A stretch of 64,000 nucleotides of DNA from Faecalicatena contorta (GTDB taxonomy: Bacteria > Bacillota > Clostridia > Lachnospirales > Lachnospiraceae), in contig NZ_JAFBIX010000001.1 in NCBI RefSeq assembly GCF_021531895.1, positions 62,001 to 126,000 on the forward strand, given 5' to 3'. Both the position numbers and the translations under genes were made by a program. Positions 51,980 to 62,061 of this stretch are shown in pieces. Positions within the stretch are counted from its first letter, which is position 1, and the number at the start of each line of letters is the position of its first letter. Under the pieces are notes generated by a model. That model ran no database searches. It was not told the DNA's origin and saw nothing but the letters and a program-made list of their open reading frames with translations.

Positions 51980-53629
51980 TTATTCTTCCTCTTCATCATC
52001 CTGTTCATTCATTGGTTCCAAAATTGCAAATGCAATATTGGTCGCATGATCAGCTACACGCTCCAGACCTGATATTGTATCAGAGAATATCATTCCCGCC
52101 TCCGGAGTACATTTATTCTTCGTCAATCTCTTTACATGTGCATTCTGCAGTTTCTTCTCCATCTCATCAATCTCTTCTTCCAACTGCAGAATTTCCCTCA
52201 TATGCTCATAATTGCGGTTTGTAAACATTTCAAGAGAATATTCTAATATTTTCGTAGTCTTATCCATCATATCAAGAAGCTGCTTTTTTGCCTTATCAGT
52301 CAGCTCTATCCCGCGCTCAATTCTAGTCTTCGCAGAATCCACAAAATTCTCTGCATGATCTCCGATTCTTTCAATATCATTCACCACATGAAACAAACCA
52401 CCGATCAATTTTTCATCCGCAATAGGGAGCGCGATCTCATTTGCTTTTACTAAATAATCCGTAATTTTACGGTTCAAGAAATCGATATATTCTTCTGTTT
52501 CATAGACTTCTTGTATCTCTTTTTCATTCAGATTACAAAGCGCATCCATTGATTTTTTTAAATTCATGACCGCAACTTTACCCATATGCTCAATTTCATG
52601 AATGCTATCCATTACTGCTGTTGTAGGTGACATCATAGAACCATCACCAATATAAAGCAATTCATACTGATCCTCTGCAGTTGTATCTTTACCCGGAACA
52701 ATCTTATAAGTTAATTTCACAATCCATCCCATGAATGGGAACATCATGGCTACTTCCAATACTTTCATCAGAGTATGTACATTTGCAACGGAACGTGCCA
52801 GACTACCACCAGATATATACAAAATCGCATTTGTAAACGGTTCAACTGCAACAAGCAAAATACAGAAGAATATTGCAGAACCTATCACATTGAACAGGAA
52901 ATGAATCAATGCGGCACGTTTTGCATCCTTTTTTCCGCTAAGGCTCGCTACTAATGCAGATACGCAAGAACCAATATTACAGCCCAAAATCATAAACGGG
53001 CAAATGGTAAATTCCAAAAGTTTCTGGGATACCATCAACAGAATGATACCTACCGTTGCAGAAGAGCTTTGTAGTACAGCGGTAATCAAAAAACCAACCA
53101 AAATCGCTGCAAACGGATTCGTCAATGAAGCCAGGAAATTCAAAATTCTCGGCGAATTTTTAACTGCTGACATACTGTCTGACATGATACTCAGACCCAT
53201 GAATAAAATACCAAATCCCAGTATTACTTCTCCGATTTTTTTGATACTCTGTTTCTTACAGAACATGATCATAATGACACCAATAATAACAATTAATGGT
53301 GCAATATCCGATAAATTAAATGCGATAAGCTGCCCTGTTATCGTGGTACCAATATTAGCACCCAAGATTACTCCTGATGCCTGCATCAAATTCATAAGTC
53401 CCGAATTCACAAAACTTACTACCATCACAGTTGTTGCATTGGATGATTGAATAATTGCGGTAAATATAATTCCTACCACCATTCCAATAAATCTGTTCTT
53501 GGTAAAAAATTCAAGAATACTTCTCATTTTGGCTCCAGCCGCTTTTTCAAGACCTTCGCTCATCATTTTCATACCATACAGGAAAAATCCCAATCCCCCA
53601 AACAACATAAAAATTGTTGTAATACTCAT
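51980..53629 (-). CDS. Na/Pi cotransporter family protein with PhoU-like domain
   Basis: A 549-residue NptA/YjbB-type transporter. Two inverted halves of the membrane part carry the QSS signatures TAIIQSSNATT near residue 58 and TAVLQSSSATVGI near 185; about 8-9 hydrophobic segments end near residue 305. The soluble C-terminal 200 residues are PhoU-like helices (NDIERIGDHAENF, SGLERVADHATNIAFAI) that bind metals. It imports or exports phosphate with sodium. It lies 11 nt after ribF, at the end of the infB operon, with no visible terminator before the rpsO promoter. Confidence 0.9.
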   Translation of the reverse strand: MSITTIFMLFGGLGFFLYGMKMMSEGLEKAAGAKMRSILEFFTKNRFIGMVVGIIFTAIIQSSNATTVMVVSFVNSGLMNLMQASGVILGANIGTTITGQLIAFNLSDIAPLIVIIGVIMIMFCKKQSIKKIGEVILGFGILFMGLSIMSDSMSAVKNSPRILNFLASLTNPFAAILVGFLITAVLQSSSATVGIILLMVSQKLLEFTICPFMILGCNIGSCVSALVASLSGKKDAKRAALIHFLFNVIGSAIFFCILLVAVEPFTNAILYISGGSLARSVANVHTLMKVLEVAMMFPFMGWIVKLTYKIVPGKDTTAEDQYELLYIGDGSMMSPTTAVMDSIHEIEHMGKVAVMNLKKSMDALCNLNEKEIQEVYETEEYIDFLNRKITDYLVKANEIALPIADEKLIGGLFHVVNDIERIGDHAENFVDSAKTRIERGIELTDKAKKQLLDMMDKTTKILEYSLEMFTNRNYEHMREILQLEEEIDEMEKKLQNAHVKRLTKNKCTPEAGMIFSDTISGLERVADHATNIAFAILEPMNEQDDEEEE

Positions 53630-53640
53630 TTGTATTCTCC

Positions 53641-54567
53641 TTATCTCTCAAGCGCAAAAAAATGTTTGCCGAATTCAATGTCTCTATCGATACAAGTCTT
53701 CATCTCTTCAATATTTTCAAATTTCTGTTCCGAACGTCGAAATTCCAACAGTTCAATAGTCACTTCTTCTCCATAGGCATTTCCTTGAAAATCAAACAGA
53801 AAGCTTTCAATCAGCACCTTGTTCTCATTGCTTACCGTTGGCTTCACTCCCACATTCGAAATACCATGATACCAACAGCCATCTATTCGGACATTGCTAA
53901 AATACACTCCTCGCGGAGGAACTATTTTATCATGTGGCCATACTACATTCAATGTTGGAAATCCCAATGTTCTTCCAAGCTGTTTGCCATGTTCCACTCT
54001 GCCGCTGACGCTATACGCATACCCAAGAAGTTTTTTTGCCAGTTCCATATCTCCCTGCTTTAAAACTTCTTTGATATAAGTACTACTGATAATCCGGTCT
54101 TTATAACGTTCCTTTTCCATCACAAGCAATTCATATCCATAACGTTTTGCATAATCCGCAAGCATATGAATGTCTCCATGCTTTTCATATCCAAACTGAA
54201 AATCTGTTCCTACCACAACATACTTCGCATGAAAAATACCATTTATGATATTTTTAATAAAATCTTCTGCATGAATCTGACGAAACTCCTGAGTAAATGG
54301 ACATTCTACGAGATAATCCACTTTTCCTTCCAAGTGTTCCCTTCGTTCCTCCCCCGTCATTAATACTTGCGGGAGAATGCCTTTACTTTCCCATAAAGGA
54401 TGCATATCAAAGGAACACACAACACTGTTCATTTTTTCTTTTTCTCCCAGCTCACGTACCTTTTCTGCCAAAATCTGATGTCCTCTGTGAAGTCCATCAA
54501 ATTTTCCAAAAGTAACTGCCGTTTCTCTGCTGTCATTATAATGTGACAGCAAACTGATATATTGCAT
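53641..54567 (-). CDS. ribF: bifunctional riboflavin kinase/FAD synthetase
   Basis: A 308-residue enzyme that makes FMN and then FAD. The N-terminal nucleotidyltransferase domain has TFGKFDGLHRGHQIL near residue 20 and a central ISSTYIKEVLKQGDMELAKKLLG segment (in parts). The C-terminal kinase domain has GKQLGRTLGFPTLNV near 195 and GVYFSNV. It lies after truB, the conserved truB-ribF order. AGAGGG precedes the ATG. Confidence 0.96.
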   Translation of the reverse strand: MQYISLLSHYNDSRETAVTFGKFDGLHRGHQILAEKVRELGEKEKMNSVVCSFDMHPLWESKGILPQVLMTGEERREHLEGKVDYLVECPFTQEFRQIHAEDFIKNIINGIFHAKYVVVGTDFQFGYEKHGDIHMLADYAKRYGYELLVMEKERYKDRIISSTYIKEVLKQGDMELAKKLLGYAYSVSGRVEHGKQLGRTLGFPTLNVVWPHDKIVPPRGVYFSNVRIDGCWYHGISNVGVKPTVSNENKVLIESFLFDFQGNAYGEEVTIELLEFRRSEQKFENIEEMKTCIDRDIEFGKHFFALER

Positions 54568-54584
54568 TCTATTCCCTCTAATCG

Positions 54585-55511
54585 TTATTTATCTTCGCAA
54601 AAAAACATCTTTATGATCTGATATTCTTTCTTTTCATCGTTCCAACTATAAATTGCAACAAAATGTCCCTGTTCATCATATAACCGCATATAATCTCCAT
54701 CCACTTTTTCTCTGGATTTTTCTTCGTTCTCAAAGTACACGGCATTCATCGGCAATGAATTTCCATTCTTCGCCAAAAAATCCCAGCTCCTTTTTACCAC
54801 AATCCTTTGATATTCCTGGAACATTGCATCAATTGGAATGACCACATCCATCAAACAATCTTTCATACATTTTTGGGAAATCTCTTCCAGAGTCATACTA
54901 TCAGCAATCCGAAAGCTACTGACTCGTGTTCGTACTAAACTTTCCATACATCCACCACATCCAAGTGTTTCTCCAATGTCATGACATAAAGTTCGGATAT
55001 ACGTTCCTTTTGAGCAGGACACCTCCATTTTCACGCGCGGAAGCTCCATCTTAAGAATCCTGATCTGGTATATCACAACTCTTCTTGCCTTTCGTTCTAC
55101 TACTTTTCCTTCTCTGGCAAGTTCATACAATTTCTTGCCATTTACTTTCAATGCAGAATACATCGGTGGTATCTGATCATACTCTCCCACATAACTTTCT
55201 ATCACTTCTGTTACTTTTTCCTCTGTAAGAGCAGACGTATCCCGGGTTGTCAAGGTTGCTCCGCTAGTATCCTGCGTATCCGTAGAGCGTCCCAACAGAA
55301 GAATTGCCTCATACGTCTTATCCTTATCGGTAAGCATATCGCATAATTTAGTTGCTTTTCCCAGACAGACAGGAAGAACACCAACCGCATCCGGATCTAA
55401 CGTTCCCGTATGCCCAATCTTTTTCTGTCCAACAATTCCCCTTAGTTTTGCTACAACATCATGAGAAGTATATCCTTTTTCTTTATACACATTTAAAATA
55501 CCGTGTATCAT
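54585..55511 (-). CDS. truB: tRNA pseudouridine(55) synthase TruB
   Basis: TruB forms pseudouridine 55 in the T-loop of tRNAs and chaperones tRNA folding. The 308-residue protein starts MIHGILNVYKEKGYTSHDVV, has the catalytic Asp motif IGHTGTLDPDAVGVLPVCLG near residue 33, TQDTSG, and the KGTYIRTLCHDIGE region near 180; a PUA-like C-terminus follows. AGGAG precedes the ATG. Confidence 0.97.
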   Translation of the reverse strand: MIHGILNVYKEKGYTSHDVVAKLRGIVGQKKIGHTGTLDPDAVGVLPVCLGKATKLCDMLTDKDKTYEAILLLGRSTDTQDTSGATLTTRDTSALTEEKVTEVIESYVGEYDQIPPMYSALKVNGKKLYELAREGKVVERKARRVVIYQIRILKMELPRVKMEVSCSKGTYIRTLCHDIGETLGCGGCMESLVRTRVSSFRIADSMTLEEISQKCMKDCLMDVVIPIDAMFQEYQRIVVKRSWDFLAKNGNSLPMNAVYFENEEKSREKVDGDYMRLYDEQGHFVAIYSWNDEKKEYQIIKMFFCEDK

Positions 55512-55527
55512 CTTTTTCTCCTGTCTT

Positions 55528-56487
55528 TTATTCTGCCAATTCCTTCATCTGTATTTCAATCTGCTCAGAAAGATTATTAATCACATCGTGCGGCCTTCCA
55601 ATCATCGTCAGTCCGGCAGCTTTCTTATGTCCTCCACCGCCAAAATACTGTGCAACCTTACTCACATCAATATAATTTTTAGAGCGAAGACTTACTTTGT
55701 ATGTATTTGACTCTATCTCATACATAAAAATAGCGACTTCTACACCCTTCGTAATTCTAAGCTGACTTACGATTCCATCCAGATCTTTAGCATCAACTCC
55801 ATAAAAATCCATGACTTTTTTGGTGACATAAGATGCAATACAAGTACCATTCATAAATAAAATACTCTCTAACAATGCTCTTCCCAAAATCTGATTCTGA
55901 GCATAACTCTTTTCATAATATGTATCCTGTATCATTCTCGGTGCATCCACACCTTTCTCTAACAATCTGGCTGCAATTCTGAATGTCGACGGGGTCGCAC
56001 ATGAATATTGGAACACACCTGTATCATGAACAATGCCAAGATAAAGAGCATTGGCAGTATCCAGAGAAATCTTCTCATCTTCCAGCAAATTATATACTAA
56101 CTCTGAGGTAGAACTTGCATCCGGCACCACATAACTTTCCTGTGCAAACCCAGTATTACTGATATGATGATCAATACAATAAGTATATTTCGCATTGTCA
56201 AACAACTCACCAGAGAATCCCAGACGTTCTTTATCACCACAATCCAGGCAAAAGAACAGATCATATTGCACTTTCTCGTCCGGAATCTCATGACGAATCT
56301 CTTTCGTAGCTTTCAGACATGTGAATGCTTCTGGAATCTCTTCCAGATAGACATCCACTTTTTTTTCTGTAAAATTCTCTTTAATATACTGGTATAACCC
56401 AATACAAGATCCTACACAATCGCCATCCGGGCGCACATGTCCGCTAATTGCAATTGTCTTAGCATCGCTTAAAATCTTATTCAGCAT
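55528..56487 (-). CDS. nrnA: DHH/DHHA1 phosphoesterase NrnA-like
   Basis: A 319-residue bifunctional oligoribonuclease and pAp-phosphatase or c-di-AMP/pApA-degrading enzyme. DHH motifs are SGHVRPDGDCVGS near residue 15, the DCGD near 80, the DHH signature YCIDHHISNTGFA near 105 and the DHHA1 GGGGHKKAAG near 285. The ATG at 56487 has AAGG 8 nt upstream; a GTG and an ATG just before it are too near the site. It overlaps the end of rbfA by 11 nt. Confidence 0.9.
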   Translation of the reverse strand: MLNKILSDAKTIAISGHVRPDGDCVGSCIGLYQYIKENFTEKKVDVYLEEIPEAFTCLKATKEIRHEIPDEKVQYDLFFCLDCGDKERLGFSGELFDNAKYTYCIDHHISNTGFAQESYVVPDASSTSELVYNLLEDEKISLDTANALYLGIVHDTGVFQYSCATPSTFRIAARLLEKGVDAPRMIQDTYYEKSYAQNQILGRALLESILFMNGTCIASYVTKKVMDFYGVDAKDLDGIVSQLRITKGVEVAIFMYEIESNTYKVSLRSKNYIDVSKVAQYFGGGGHKKAAGLTMIGRPHDVINNLSEQIEIQMKELAE

Positions 56488-56860
56488 CTGCATCACCTTC
56501 CGTTGTCATGCCCTTGGTCACTTCATCGATTTTTTTTGACATATTGACGCCATATTCAATCGACTGATCCAACACAAATTTAATTTCTGGTGTATTTCGC
56601 ATATTCAATGTACGTGCCAGTTCTCGCCGGATATAGCCTTCCGCACTTTGCAGGCCCTTAATTGTCTCTGCCTGTGCATACGCATCCCCCAACACACTGA
56701 TATATGCTTTACAGGTTTTCAAATCCGGGGCTACTTCCGCCGCGACCACAGAAGTCCATGGAGCTACTCGCGGATCCTTAATTCCTCCGCGAATTATATT
56801 ACTAAGTTCTCGCTGTACTTCTGTATTGACTCTTGTATTTTTAATACTTCTTTTTCTCAT
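56477..56860 (-). CDS. rbfA: 30S ribosome-binding factor RbfA
   Basis: A 127-residue KH-fold assembly factor for late 30S maturation. Typical features are the basic MRKRSIKNTRVNTEVQRELS start, GGIKDPRV near residue 31, DLKTCKAYISVLGD near 50 and TPEIKFVLDQSIEYG near 92. GGGAG precedes the ATG. It follows infB, the usual order. Confidence 0.95.
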   Translation of the reverse strand: MRKRSIKNTRVNTEVQRELSNIIRGGIKDPRVAPWTSVVAAEVAPDLKTCKAYISVLGDAYAQAETIKGLQSAEGYIRRELARTLNMRNTPEIKFVLDQSIEYGVNMSKKIDEVTKGMTTEGDADAE

Positions 56861-56897
56861 TTTACTCCCTCTTTTCTGCAGGAAGAAACACCTGAGA

Positions 56898-59669
56898 TTA
56901 TCTAGGGATTTCTACCATCTTGAATGCTTCTACAAGGTCACCTTCCTTAATATCATTAAAATTGGCGAACACAAATCCACATTCATATCCTGCTTTTACT
57001 TCTTTTACATCATCTTTAAAACGTCTCAAAGACGCAAGAGGTCCTTCGAAGATAACGATTCCATCTCGTGTCAGACGCACAGAACAATCTCTTTCAAACA
57101 TACCATCCAACACATAAGAACCTGCAATAGTTCCTACGCCAGATGCTTTGAATGTCTGACGTACTTCTGCATGGCCTAATACCCTTTCTTCAAAAATTGG
57201 ATCCAGCATTCCTTTCATCGCTGCTTCAACATCTTCAATCGCATTGTAAATAACTCGATAGAGACGAATATCTACACCTTCGCGCTCTGCCGTCTCTTTT
57301 GCAGTTGCATCCGGGCGCACATTAAATCCTATGATAATCGCATTGGATGCAGATGCAAGACTGACGTCAGACTCATTGATTGCACCGACACCACCATGAA
57401 TGATCTTTACAACAACTTCATCATTAGACAGCTTTAACAGACTCTGCTTCATTGCTTCAACAGAACCTTGTACATCTGCCTTTACAACAATACCAAGTTC
57501 TTTCAGATTACCTTCCTGAATCTGAGTAAACAGATCATCCAGAGACAGTTTTGATTTTGTCTCTTCCAATAATTTCATCTTACTCTGAGAGATGAATGTC
57601 TCTGCAAAGCTTCTTGCTTCCTTATCATTTTCACATCCCACAAATACTTCACCGGCATTCGGAACATCATTCAATCCAAGAATCTCTACTGGCATAGATG
57701 GACCTGCTTCTTTCACACGTCTTCCTTTATCATCCATCATAGCTCTTACTTTACCATAAGCAGAGCCTGCGGCAATGGAATCACCAACACGCAGAGTTCC
57801 TTTCTGTACAAGAACCGTTGCTACAGAACCTCTTCCTTTATCCAATTGTGCCTCCAATACAAGACCTCTTGCACTTCGGTCAGGATTGGCTTTTAATTCC
57901 ATCACTTCTGAAGTCAGGATGATCATTTCCATCAAATCTTCCAGACCTTCTCCAGTCTTTGCAGATACAGGAACAAATACTGTACTTCCGCCCCAGTCTT
58001 CCGGAATTAACTCATATTCTGTAAGCTCTTGCTTCACACGCTCGATATTGGCACTTGGTTTATCAATCTTATTGACAGCTACCACAATCTCAACACCTGC
58101 GGCCTTTGCGTGATTGATTGCTTCAACCGTCTGCGGCATAACACCATCATCTGCAGCCACCACAAGAATCGCAATATCTGTCGAACTTGCACCACGCATA
58201 CGCATTGCAGTAAATGCCTCATGTCCTGGTGTGTCAAGGAATGTAATCTTCTCTCCATTTACATTTACTACATATGCACCGATGTGCTGAGTAATACCGC
58301 CCGCCTCTTTATCAATCACATTCGTATGGCGAATGGCATCCAGAAGAGAAGTCTTACCATGGTCAACGTGGCCCATGACGCAGACTACCGGCGGACGCTT
58401 CTTCATCTTAGATTCGTCTTCTTCATCTTCTTTCAAAAGCTCTTCAATAACATCTACAACCTCTTCTTTTTCACAGAGCACATCAAATTCCAGTGCGATC
58501 TCTTCTGCCGTCTCGTAATCAATCTCCTGATTCACCGTTACAATCTTGCCTTGCATAAAAAGCTTCTTAACGATGACAGATGGTACGATCTTCATCTTAT
58601 CTGCAAGCTCTTTAATTGTAAGTACTTCCGGAATTACGATAGACTTAATCTCTTCTTCCACCTTCTGTTGTTTCTGCTGAGGTTTTTGAAGTTGCTGTTT
58701 TGGCTCATTCTTTTTCTTTCCCTTTGGCATTCTGTCATCTTCATCTTCGCGGCGATAATCTTTCTTCTTATAGTCGTCTTTTCCCTTTCCTTTGCTACGC
58801 TGTGGCTTCTGTGTCTCTACAGCTGGTGCCGGAATGCTGGTATTATTTCTTCTGTCATTATTACGACGGTCATTTCTATCCCCGGATCTGCGGTTCTGAT
58901 TTCTGTCCCTGTCTCTTCCATCTCTACTGTCTCTGTCTTTATTATCCCTATCATTCGAGAATCTATCCTGACGATTTCCCTGTGGGCGATCTCCACGCTG
59001 CGGACGCTGTCCTAATCCTCTGGAATCTTTGGAAGAATCCTGACGTCTGTCCCCGCCTTTTTCCTGACGCTGCTCCGGGCGTCTCTGAGACTGATTTCTA
59101 TCGGAATTCCTCTCGGAATTTCTATCAAATAATCTTTCCGTTTTTTTCTCTGCCGGCTTCTCCACGTTCTGCACATTCTTTGGTTTTTCTGACACTGGCG
59201 CAGTCGGCTGTACCGATTGAGCTGCCACTTTTTCTACTGGTTTTTCCGGCGTCTTTACTTTCTGTGGTTTTTCTGCCGCCGGTGTTGCCGGACGTACTTG
59301 CTGTGTTGTCTGAGCAGCCTTGGATGGGCGTCCGTTGTTAACCTGCATCGGTCTTCCCTGAGAAGCTTGAGGACGTCCTCCCTGCTGTGCCGGACGATTG
59401 CCAGGTCTTCTTCCCTGCTTTGCTCCATTTTGTGTATTCTGCGGACGGAATACATGAACGATATTCTTCTTCTTTGGAGCTTCCTGTTCTGTCTTTGCTT
59501 CTGGAGCTTTTCGTTTTGCCAGGGCCTTTCTTGTCATATCCGCTTCTGAATCCTCCAATGTACTCATATGATTCTTTACTTCAATATTCTTTTCAGTCAG
59601 AAATTCGATGACATCCTTGCTTGGGACATCTAATTCCTTTGCTAATTCATATATTTTAATTTTTGACAT
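56898..59669 (-). CDS. infB: translation initiation factor IF-2
   Basis: A 923-residue GTPase that brings fMet-tRNA to the 30S subunit. The N-terminus has a small IF2-N domain, then about 270 residues of low-complexity Arg/Asp/Asn/Gln-rich sequence (about 60-330, with many RDRN/RGDR runs), a second IF2-N (about 345-410), the G domain ([17 protein letters not shown] near 428, DTPGHEAF near 477, [10 protein letters not shown] near 530), and domains II-IV. GAGGAGG precedes the ATG. The disordered, highly charged linker is longer than usual. Confidence 0.97.
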   Translation of the reverse strand: MSKIKIYELAKELDVPSKDVIEFLTEKNIEVKNHMSTLEDSEADMTRKALAKRKAPEAKTEQEAPKKKNIVHVFRPQNTQNGAKQGRRPGNRPAQQGGRPQASQGRPMQVNNGRPSKAAQTTQQVRPATPAAEKPQKVKTPEKPVEKVAAQSVQPTAPVSEKPKNVQNVEKPAEKKTERLFDRNSERNSDRNQSQRRPEQRQEKGGDRRQDSSKDSRGLGQRPQRGDRPQGNRQDRFSNDRDNKDRDSRDGRDRDRNQNRRSGDRNDRRNNDRRNNTSIPAPAVETQKPQRSKGKGKDDYKKKDYRREDEDDRMPKGKKKNEPKQQLQKPQQKQQKVEEEIKSIVIPEVLTIKELADKMKIVPSVIVKKLFMQGKIVTVNQEIDYETAEEIALEFDVLCEKEEVVDVIEELLKEDEEDESKMKKRPPVVCVMGHVDHGKTSLLDAIRHTNVIDKEAGGITQHIGAYVVNVNGEKITFLDTPGHEAFTAMRMRGASSTDIAILVVAADDGVMPQTVEAINHAKAAGVEIVVAVNKIDKPSANIERVKQELTEYELIPEDWGGSTVFVPVSAKTGEGLEDLMEMIILTSEVMELKANPDRSARGLVLEAQLDKGRGSVATVLVQKGTLRVGDSIAAGSAYGKVRAMMDDKGRRVKEAGPSMPVEILGLNDVPNAGEVFVGCENDKEARSFAETFISQSKMKLLEETKSKLSLDDLFTQIQEGNLKELGIVVKADVQGSVEAMKQSLLKLSNDEVVVKIIHGGVGAINESDVSLASASNAIIIGFNVRPDATAKETAEREGVDIRLYRVIYNAIEDVEAAMKGMLDPIFEERVLGHAEVRQTFKASGVGTIAGSYVLDGMFERDCSVRLTRDGIVIFEGPLASLRRFKDDVKEVKAGYECGFVFANFNDIKEGDLVEAFKMVEIPR

Positions 59670-59683
59670 ATTAACTACCTCCT

Positions 59684-60007
59684 CTATGCAATTGTGTTAT
59701 CTTCTGTGTCCATATGCTTCCTGATTCCTTTTGCAAACCCCTCATCCAATACTGCAAGAGATGCGCGGAACTGTTTTCCCATTGCATGCCCCAAGGTATC
59801 TTTATCTTCATAAAAATAGATTGGCACGTGATAATAGCCACACATATTTTGAAACTTCTTCTTCGTATTATCAGACGCATCTGTCGCCACGATTACCAAT
59901 GCAGCTTTTCCAGCTTTCACTTCCCTCTCAGTACAGAATTCTCCGCTGACCGTCTTGCCTGCTTTGGTTGCCAGACCAATAAGCGCTAATACTTTACTCT
60001 GTTTCAA
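59684..60007 (-). CDS. ylxQ: L7Ae-family RNA-binding protein YlxQ
   Basis: A 107-residue L7Ae/L30e-fold protein, starting [21 protein letters not shown] after the initiator (TTG). Family features are [22 protein letters not shown] near residue 40 and a [18 protein letters not shown] stretch. YlxQ occurs between ylxR and infB in most Firmicutes, and probably binds K-turn RNA. TTG at 60007 is preceded by AAGGAG (10 nt) or GGAG (4 nt); any upstream start would lie inside ylxR. Overlap with ylxR is 14 nt. Confidence 0.88.
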   Translation of the reverse strand: MKQSKVLALIGLATKAGKTVSGEFCTEREVKAGKAALVIVATDASDNTKKKFQNMCGYYHVPIYFYEDKDTLGHAMGKQFRASLAVLDEGFAKGIRKHMDTEDNTIA

Positions 60008-60272
60008 GTATCTCCATCTCCTTTTCCAATGCTTCGTACACTTCCCTCGGAATAGACTGCTTAAATGACCGTTCAAGGCCTTTATTCTTTACTGCCTTTT
60101 CCAGACAGTTCTTAGAAGGACAGATATACGCTCCACGCCCATTCTTTTTTCCGGTCGCATCCAGAAGAAATTCTCCTTCTGAAGTTCTGATCACACGAAT
60201 CATCTCTTTTTTACTCTTCATTTCCTGACATCCCACACATTTACGCATAGGTATCTTTTTATTTGCGCTCAA
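59994..60272 (-). CDS. rnpM: YlxR/RnpM family RNA-binding protein
   Basis: A 92-residue protein with the YlxR signature PMRKCVGCQEMKSKKEMIRVI (residues 8-28), GRGAYICPSKNCLEKAVKNK (about 46-65) and two Cys pairs. YlxR has been renamed RnpM for modulating RNase P. The start is TTG at 60272, with AGGTG 5 nt upstream overlapping the nusA stop; an internal ATG 8 codons later lacks a site. Sits between nusA and ylxQ. Confidence 0.9.
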   Translation of the reverse strand: MSANKKIPMRKCVGCQEMKSKKEMIRVIRTSEGEFLLDATGKKNGRGAYICPSKNCLEKAVKNKGLERSFKQSIPREVYEALEKEMEILETE

Positions 60273-60280
60273 ACAATCAC

Positions 60281-61456
60281 CTATTCCTCTGTATCGTCTA
60301 CTTCCTCAAATGCAATTTCCTCTTCCGGTGCATATCCTTCTGATTCCTCATATGGCTCATCGTATTCTTCTTCAAATACTCCTTCGCTCAGTTCCATATA
60401 ATTTTCAGGTAGTTCTCCAGATTCAATTGCCTGAGATTCACTCTTTATATCAATCTTATATCCTGTCAGTCTTGCAGCAAGTCTTGCATTCTGACCTTCC
60501 TTACCAATTGCCAGTGAAAGCTGATAATCTGGTACAATGACACTTGCGGTCTTCTCATCCGGATCAGCCATGACAGAAATCACTTTCGCTGGACTTAACG
60601 CATTCTCAATAAAAATGGCCGGGTTATCACTCCAGTTAATAATATCAATCTTCTCTTTACGCAGTTCCTCTACAATCGCATTCACTCTTGCTCCGTTCAT
60701 GCCGACACATGCGCCTACCGGATCAACGTCAGGATCATTAGACCATACCGCAATCTTCGTTCTACTTCCCGCCTCTCTTGCAATGCTCTTAATCTCTACG
60801 ATTCCTTCTTTTACCTCTGTCACTTCTGATTCAAACAAACGTTTTACGAGTTCTGGATGTGTACGGGATACAAGAATCTTTGGTCCCTTTGTCGTATTCT
60901 TCACTTCAACGATATACAATTTGATTCGTTCTGTCGGTTTGAATACTTCTCCTTTTACCTGTTCATTCTCTGTAAGCATTGCATCAGCCTTTCCAAGGTT
61001 AATACTTACATTCTTTCCTACATAACGCTGAACAATACCCGTAACGATATCCTTTTCTTTTTCAAAATACTGATCATATACTACTTTACGCTCTTCTTCA
61101 CGAATTTTCTGAAGAATCAGATTCTTTGCATTCTGAGTTGCAATACGTCCAAAAGATTTTGATTCAATTGGAATCTGGACAATATCTCCCAACTCATATT
61201 TACTGTCAATTTCTTTTGCATCTTCCAAACTGATCTGTTCTAACTTATCTTCTACTTCTTCTACAACCGTCTTCTCTGCGAACAAGCTATAATCACATGT
61301 CGATCTGTCCATGATCAATTTAATGTTGTCAGCCTTTCCAAAATGGTTCTTGCAGGCATTCAGCAGAGAATTTTCAATTGCATCCAACAAAGTCTCTTTG
61401 CTGATATCCTTTTCTTTTTCCAAAATATTCAATGCTTCTAATAATTCTGTATTCAT
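60281..61456 (-). CDS. nusA: transcription termination/antitermination factor NusA
   Basis: A 391-residue elongation factor. It has an N-terminal RNAP-binding domain (1-130), S1 domain (about 135-200, GIVQRYVGKNVSINLG), KH1 and KH2 (about 225-345, with VGACVGMNGARVNAIVEEL and AIGKEGQNARLAARLTG), then an acidic C-terminus (about 345-391, E/D-rich). It lacks the C-terminal acidic repeats of E. coli NusA, as usual for Firmicutes. AGGAGG precedes the ATG, 20 nt after rimP. Confidence 0.97.
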   Translation of the reverse strand: MNTELLEALNILEKEKDISKETLLDAIENSLLNACKNHFGKADNIKLIMDRSTCDYSLFAEKTVVEEVEDKLEQISLEDAKEIDSKYELGDIVQIPIESKSFGRIATQNAKNLILQKIREEERKVVYDQYFEKEKDIVTGIVQRYVGKNVSINLGKADAMLTENEQVKGEVFKPTERIKLYIVEVKNTTKGPKILVSRTHPELVKRLFESEVTEVKEGIVEIKSIAREAGSRTKIAVWSNDPDVDPVGACVGMNGARVNAIVEELRKEKIDIINWSDNPAIFIENALSPAKVISVMADPDEKTASVIVPDYQLSLAIGKEGQNARLAARLTGYKIDIKSESQAIESGELPENYMELSEGVFEEEYDEPYEESEGYAPEEEIAFEEVDDTEE

Positions 61457-61476
61457 TTACTATTCCTCCTTCTAAT

Positions 61477-61944
61477 TTAAAAATCAAATGCCAGACGAAT
61501 CAGAGCGATGTCACTTTTTTCAAATGTTTTTGTTGTATCATCATCCATCTCAATCGTAACCGTTTTTTCATCATAGTCTTTTAAAATTCCAGTAAATTCT
61601 TTCTGTTTATCTATCATACGATAAGTTCGAATCTCAACTTCTTCACCCAGGCTTCTTTTAAAATCTTTTTCTTTCTTTAACGGTCTTCCAAGCCCCGGCG
61701 AACTGACTTCCAGGATGTATGCATCATCGATATAATCTTTCTCATCCAAGATATCAGAAAGTCTGCGGCTTACTACTTCACAGTCATCAATATTGATACC
61801 TCCCGGTTTATCAATGTATGCTCGAAGATACCATGTACTTCCTTCTTTTACATACTCTACATCCACCAGCTCAAATCCATTTTCTTCCACAATCGGTAAC
61901 AGAATCTCTTCGGTTTTTTGTTCGTAAAGTTCCCTTTTTGTCAA
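61477..61944 (-). CDS. rimP: ribosome maturation factor RimP
   Basis: RimP acts in 30S subunit assembly. The 155-residue protein has conserved ELVDVEYVKEGSTWYLRAYIDKPGGI (in parts, near residue 26), DCEVVSRRLSDILDE near 55, ILEVSSPGLGRPLKKEKDFKR (in parts) near 78, and the C-terminal Sm-like beta-barrel. The start is TTG at 61944, 9 nt after AGGAGG; an in-frame TTG pair 8 codons upstream precedes that site. First gene of the infB operon, behind an attenuator-like hairpin. Confidence 0.92.
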   Translation of the reverse strand: MTKRELYEQKTEEILLPIVEENGFELVDVEYVKEGSTWYLRAYIDKPGGINIDDCEVVSRRLSDILDEKDYIDDAYILEVSSPGLGRPLKKEKDFKRSLGEEVEIRTYRMIDKQKEFTGILKDYDEKTVTIEMDDDTTKTFEKSDIALIRLAFDF

Positions 61945-61968
61945 TGTAAAATTCCTCCTTATCAACAA

Positions 61969-61997
61969 AGAAGAGTGAACTTTACGTTCACTCTTCT
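61969..61997 (-). terminator. attenuator-like hairpin in the rimP-nusA-infB leader
   Basis: A perfect 12-bp stem (AGAAGAGTGAAC with GTTCACTCTTCT) and 5-nt loop, followed on the minus strand by TTGTTG and then the rimP ribosome site 6-7 nt later. The U-tract is imperfect, so it may pause or partly terminate. It lies about 21 nt after the predicted start of transcription. Confidence 0.65.
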
Positions 61998-62024
61998 GCC
62001 GACTTCATTATGTAACTGTAAGCT

Positions 62025-62053
62025 AGTATAACACCATACTTCTGCAAAATCAA
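62025..62053 (-). promoter_or_regulatory. sigma-A promoter of the rimP-nusA-infB operon
   Basis: The minus strand reads TTGATT, 17 nt, TATACT, a few bases after the nudC stop. It starts the translation superoperon. Confidence 0.78.
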
Positions 62054-62061
62054 GGGTTTTT

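Noticed and set aside
58029-59015. Long plus-strand open frame (328 codons) opposite infB
   Set aside because: It mirrors the low-complexity Arg/Asp-rich linker of IF-2, has no ribosome site and an implausible Leu/Phe/Ile-rich composition; it is a shadow frame.
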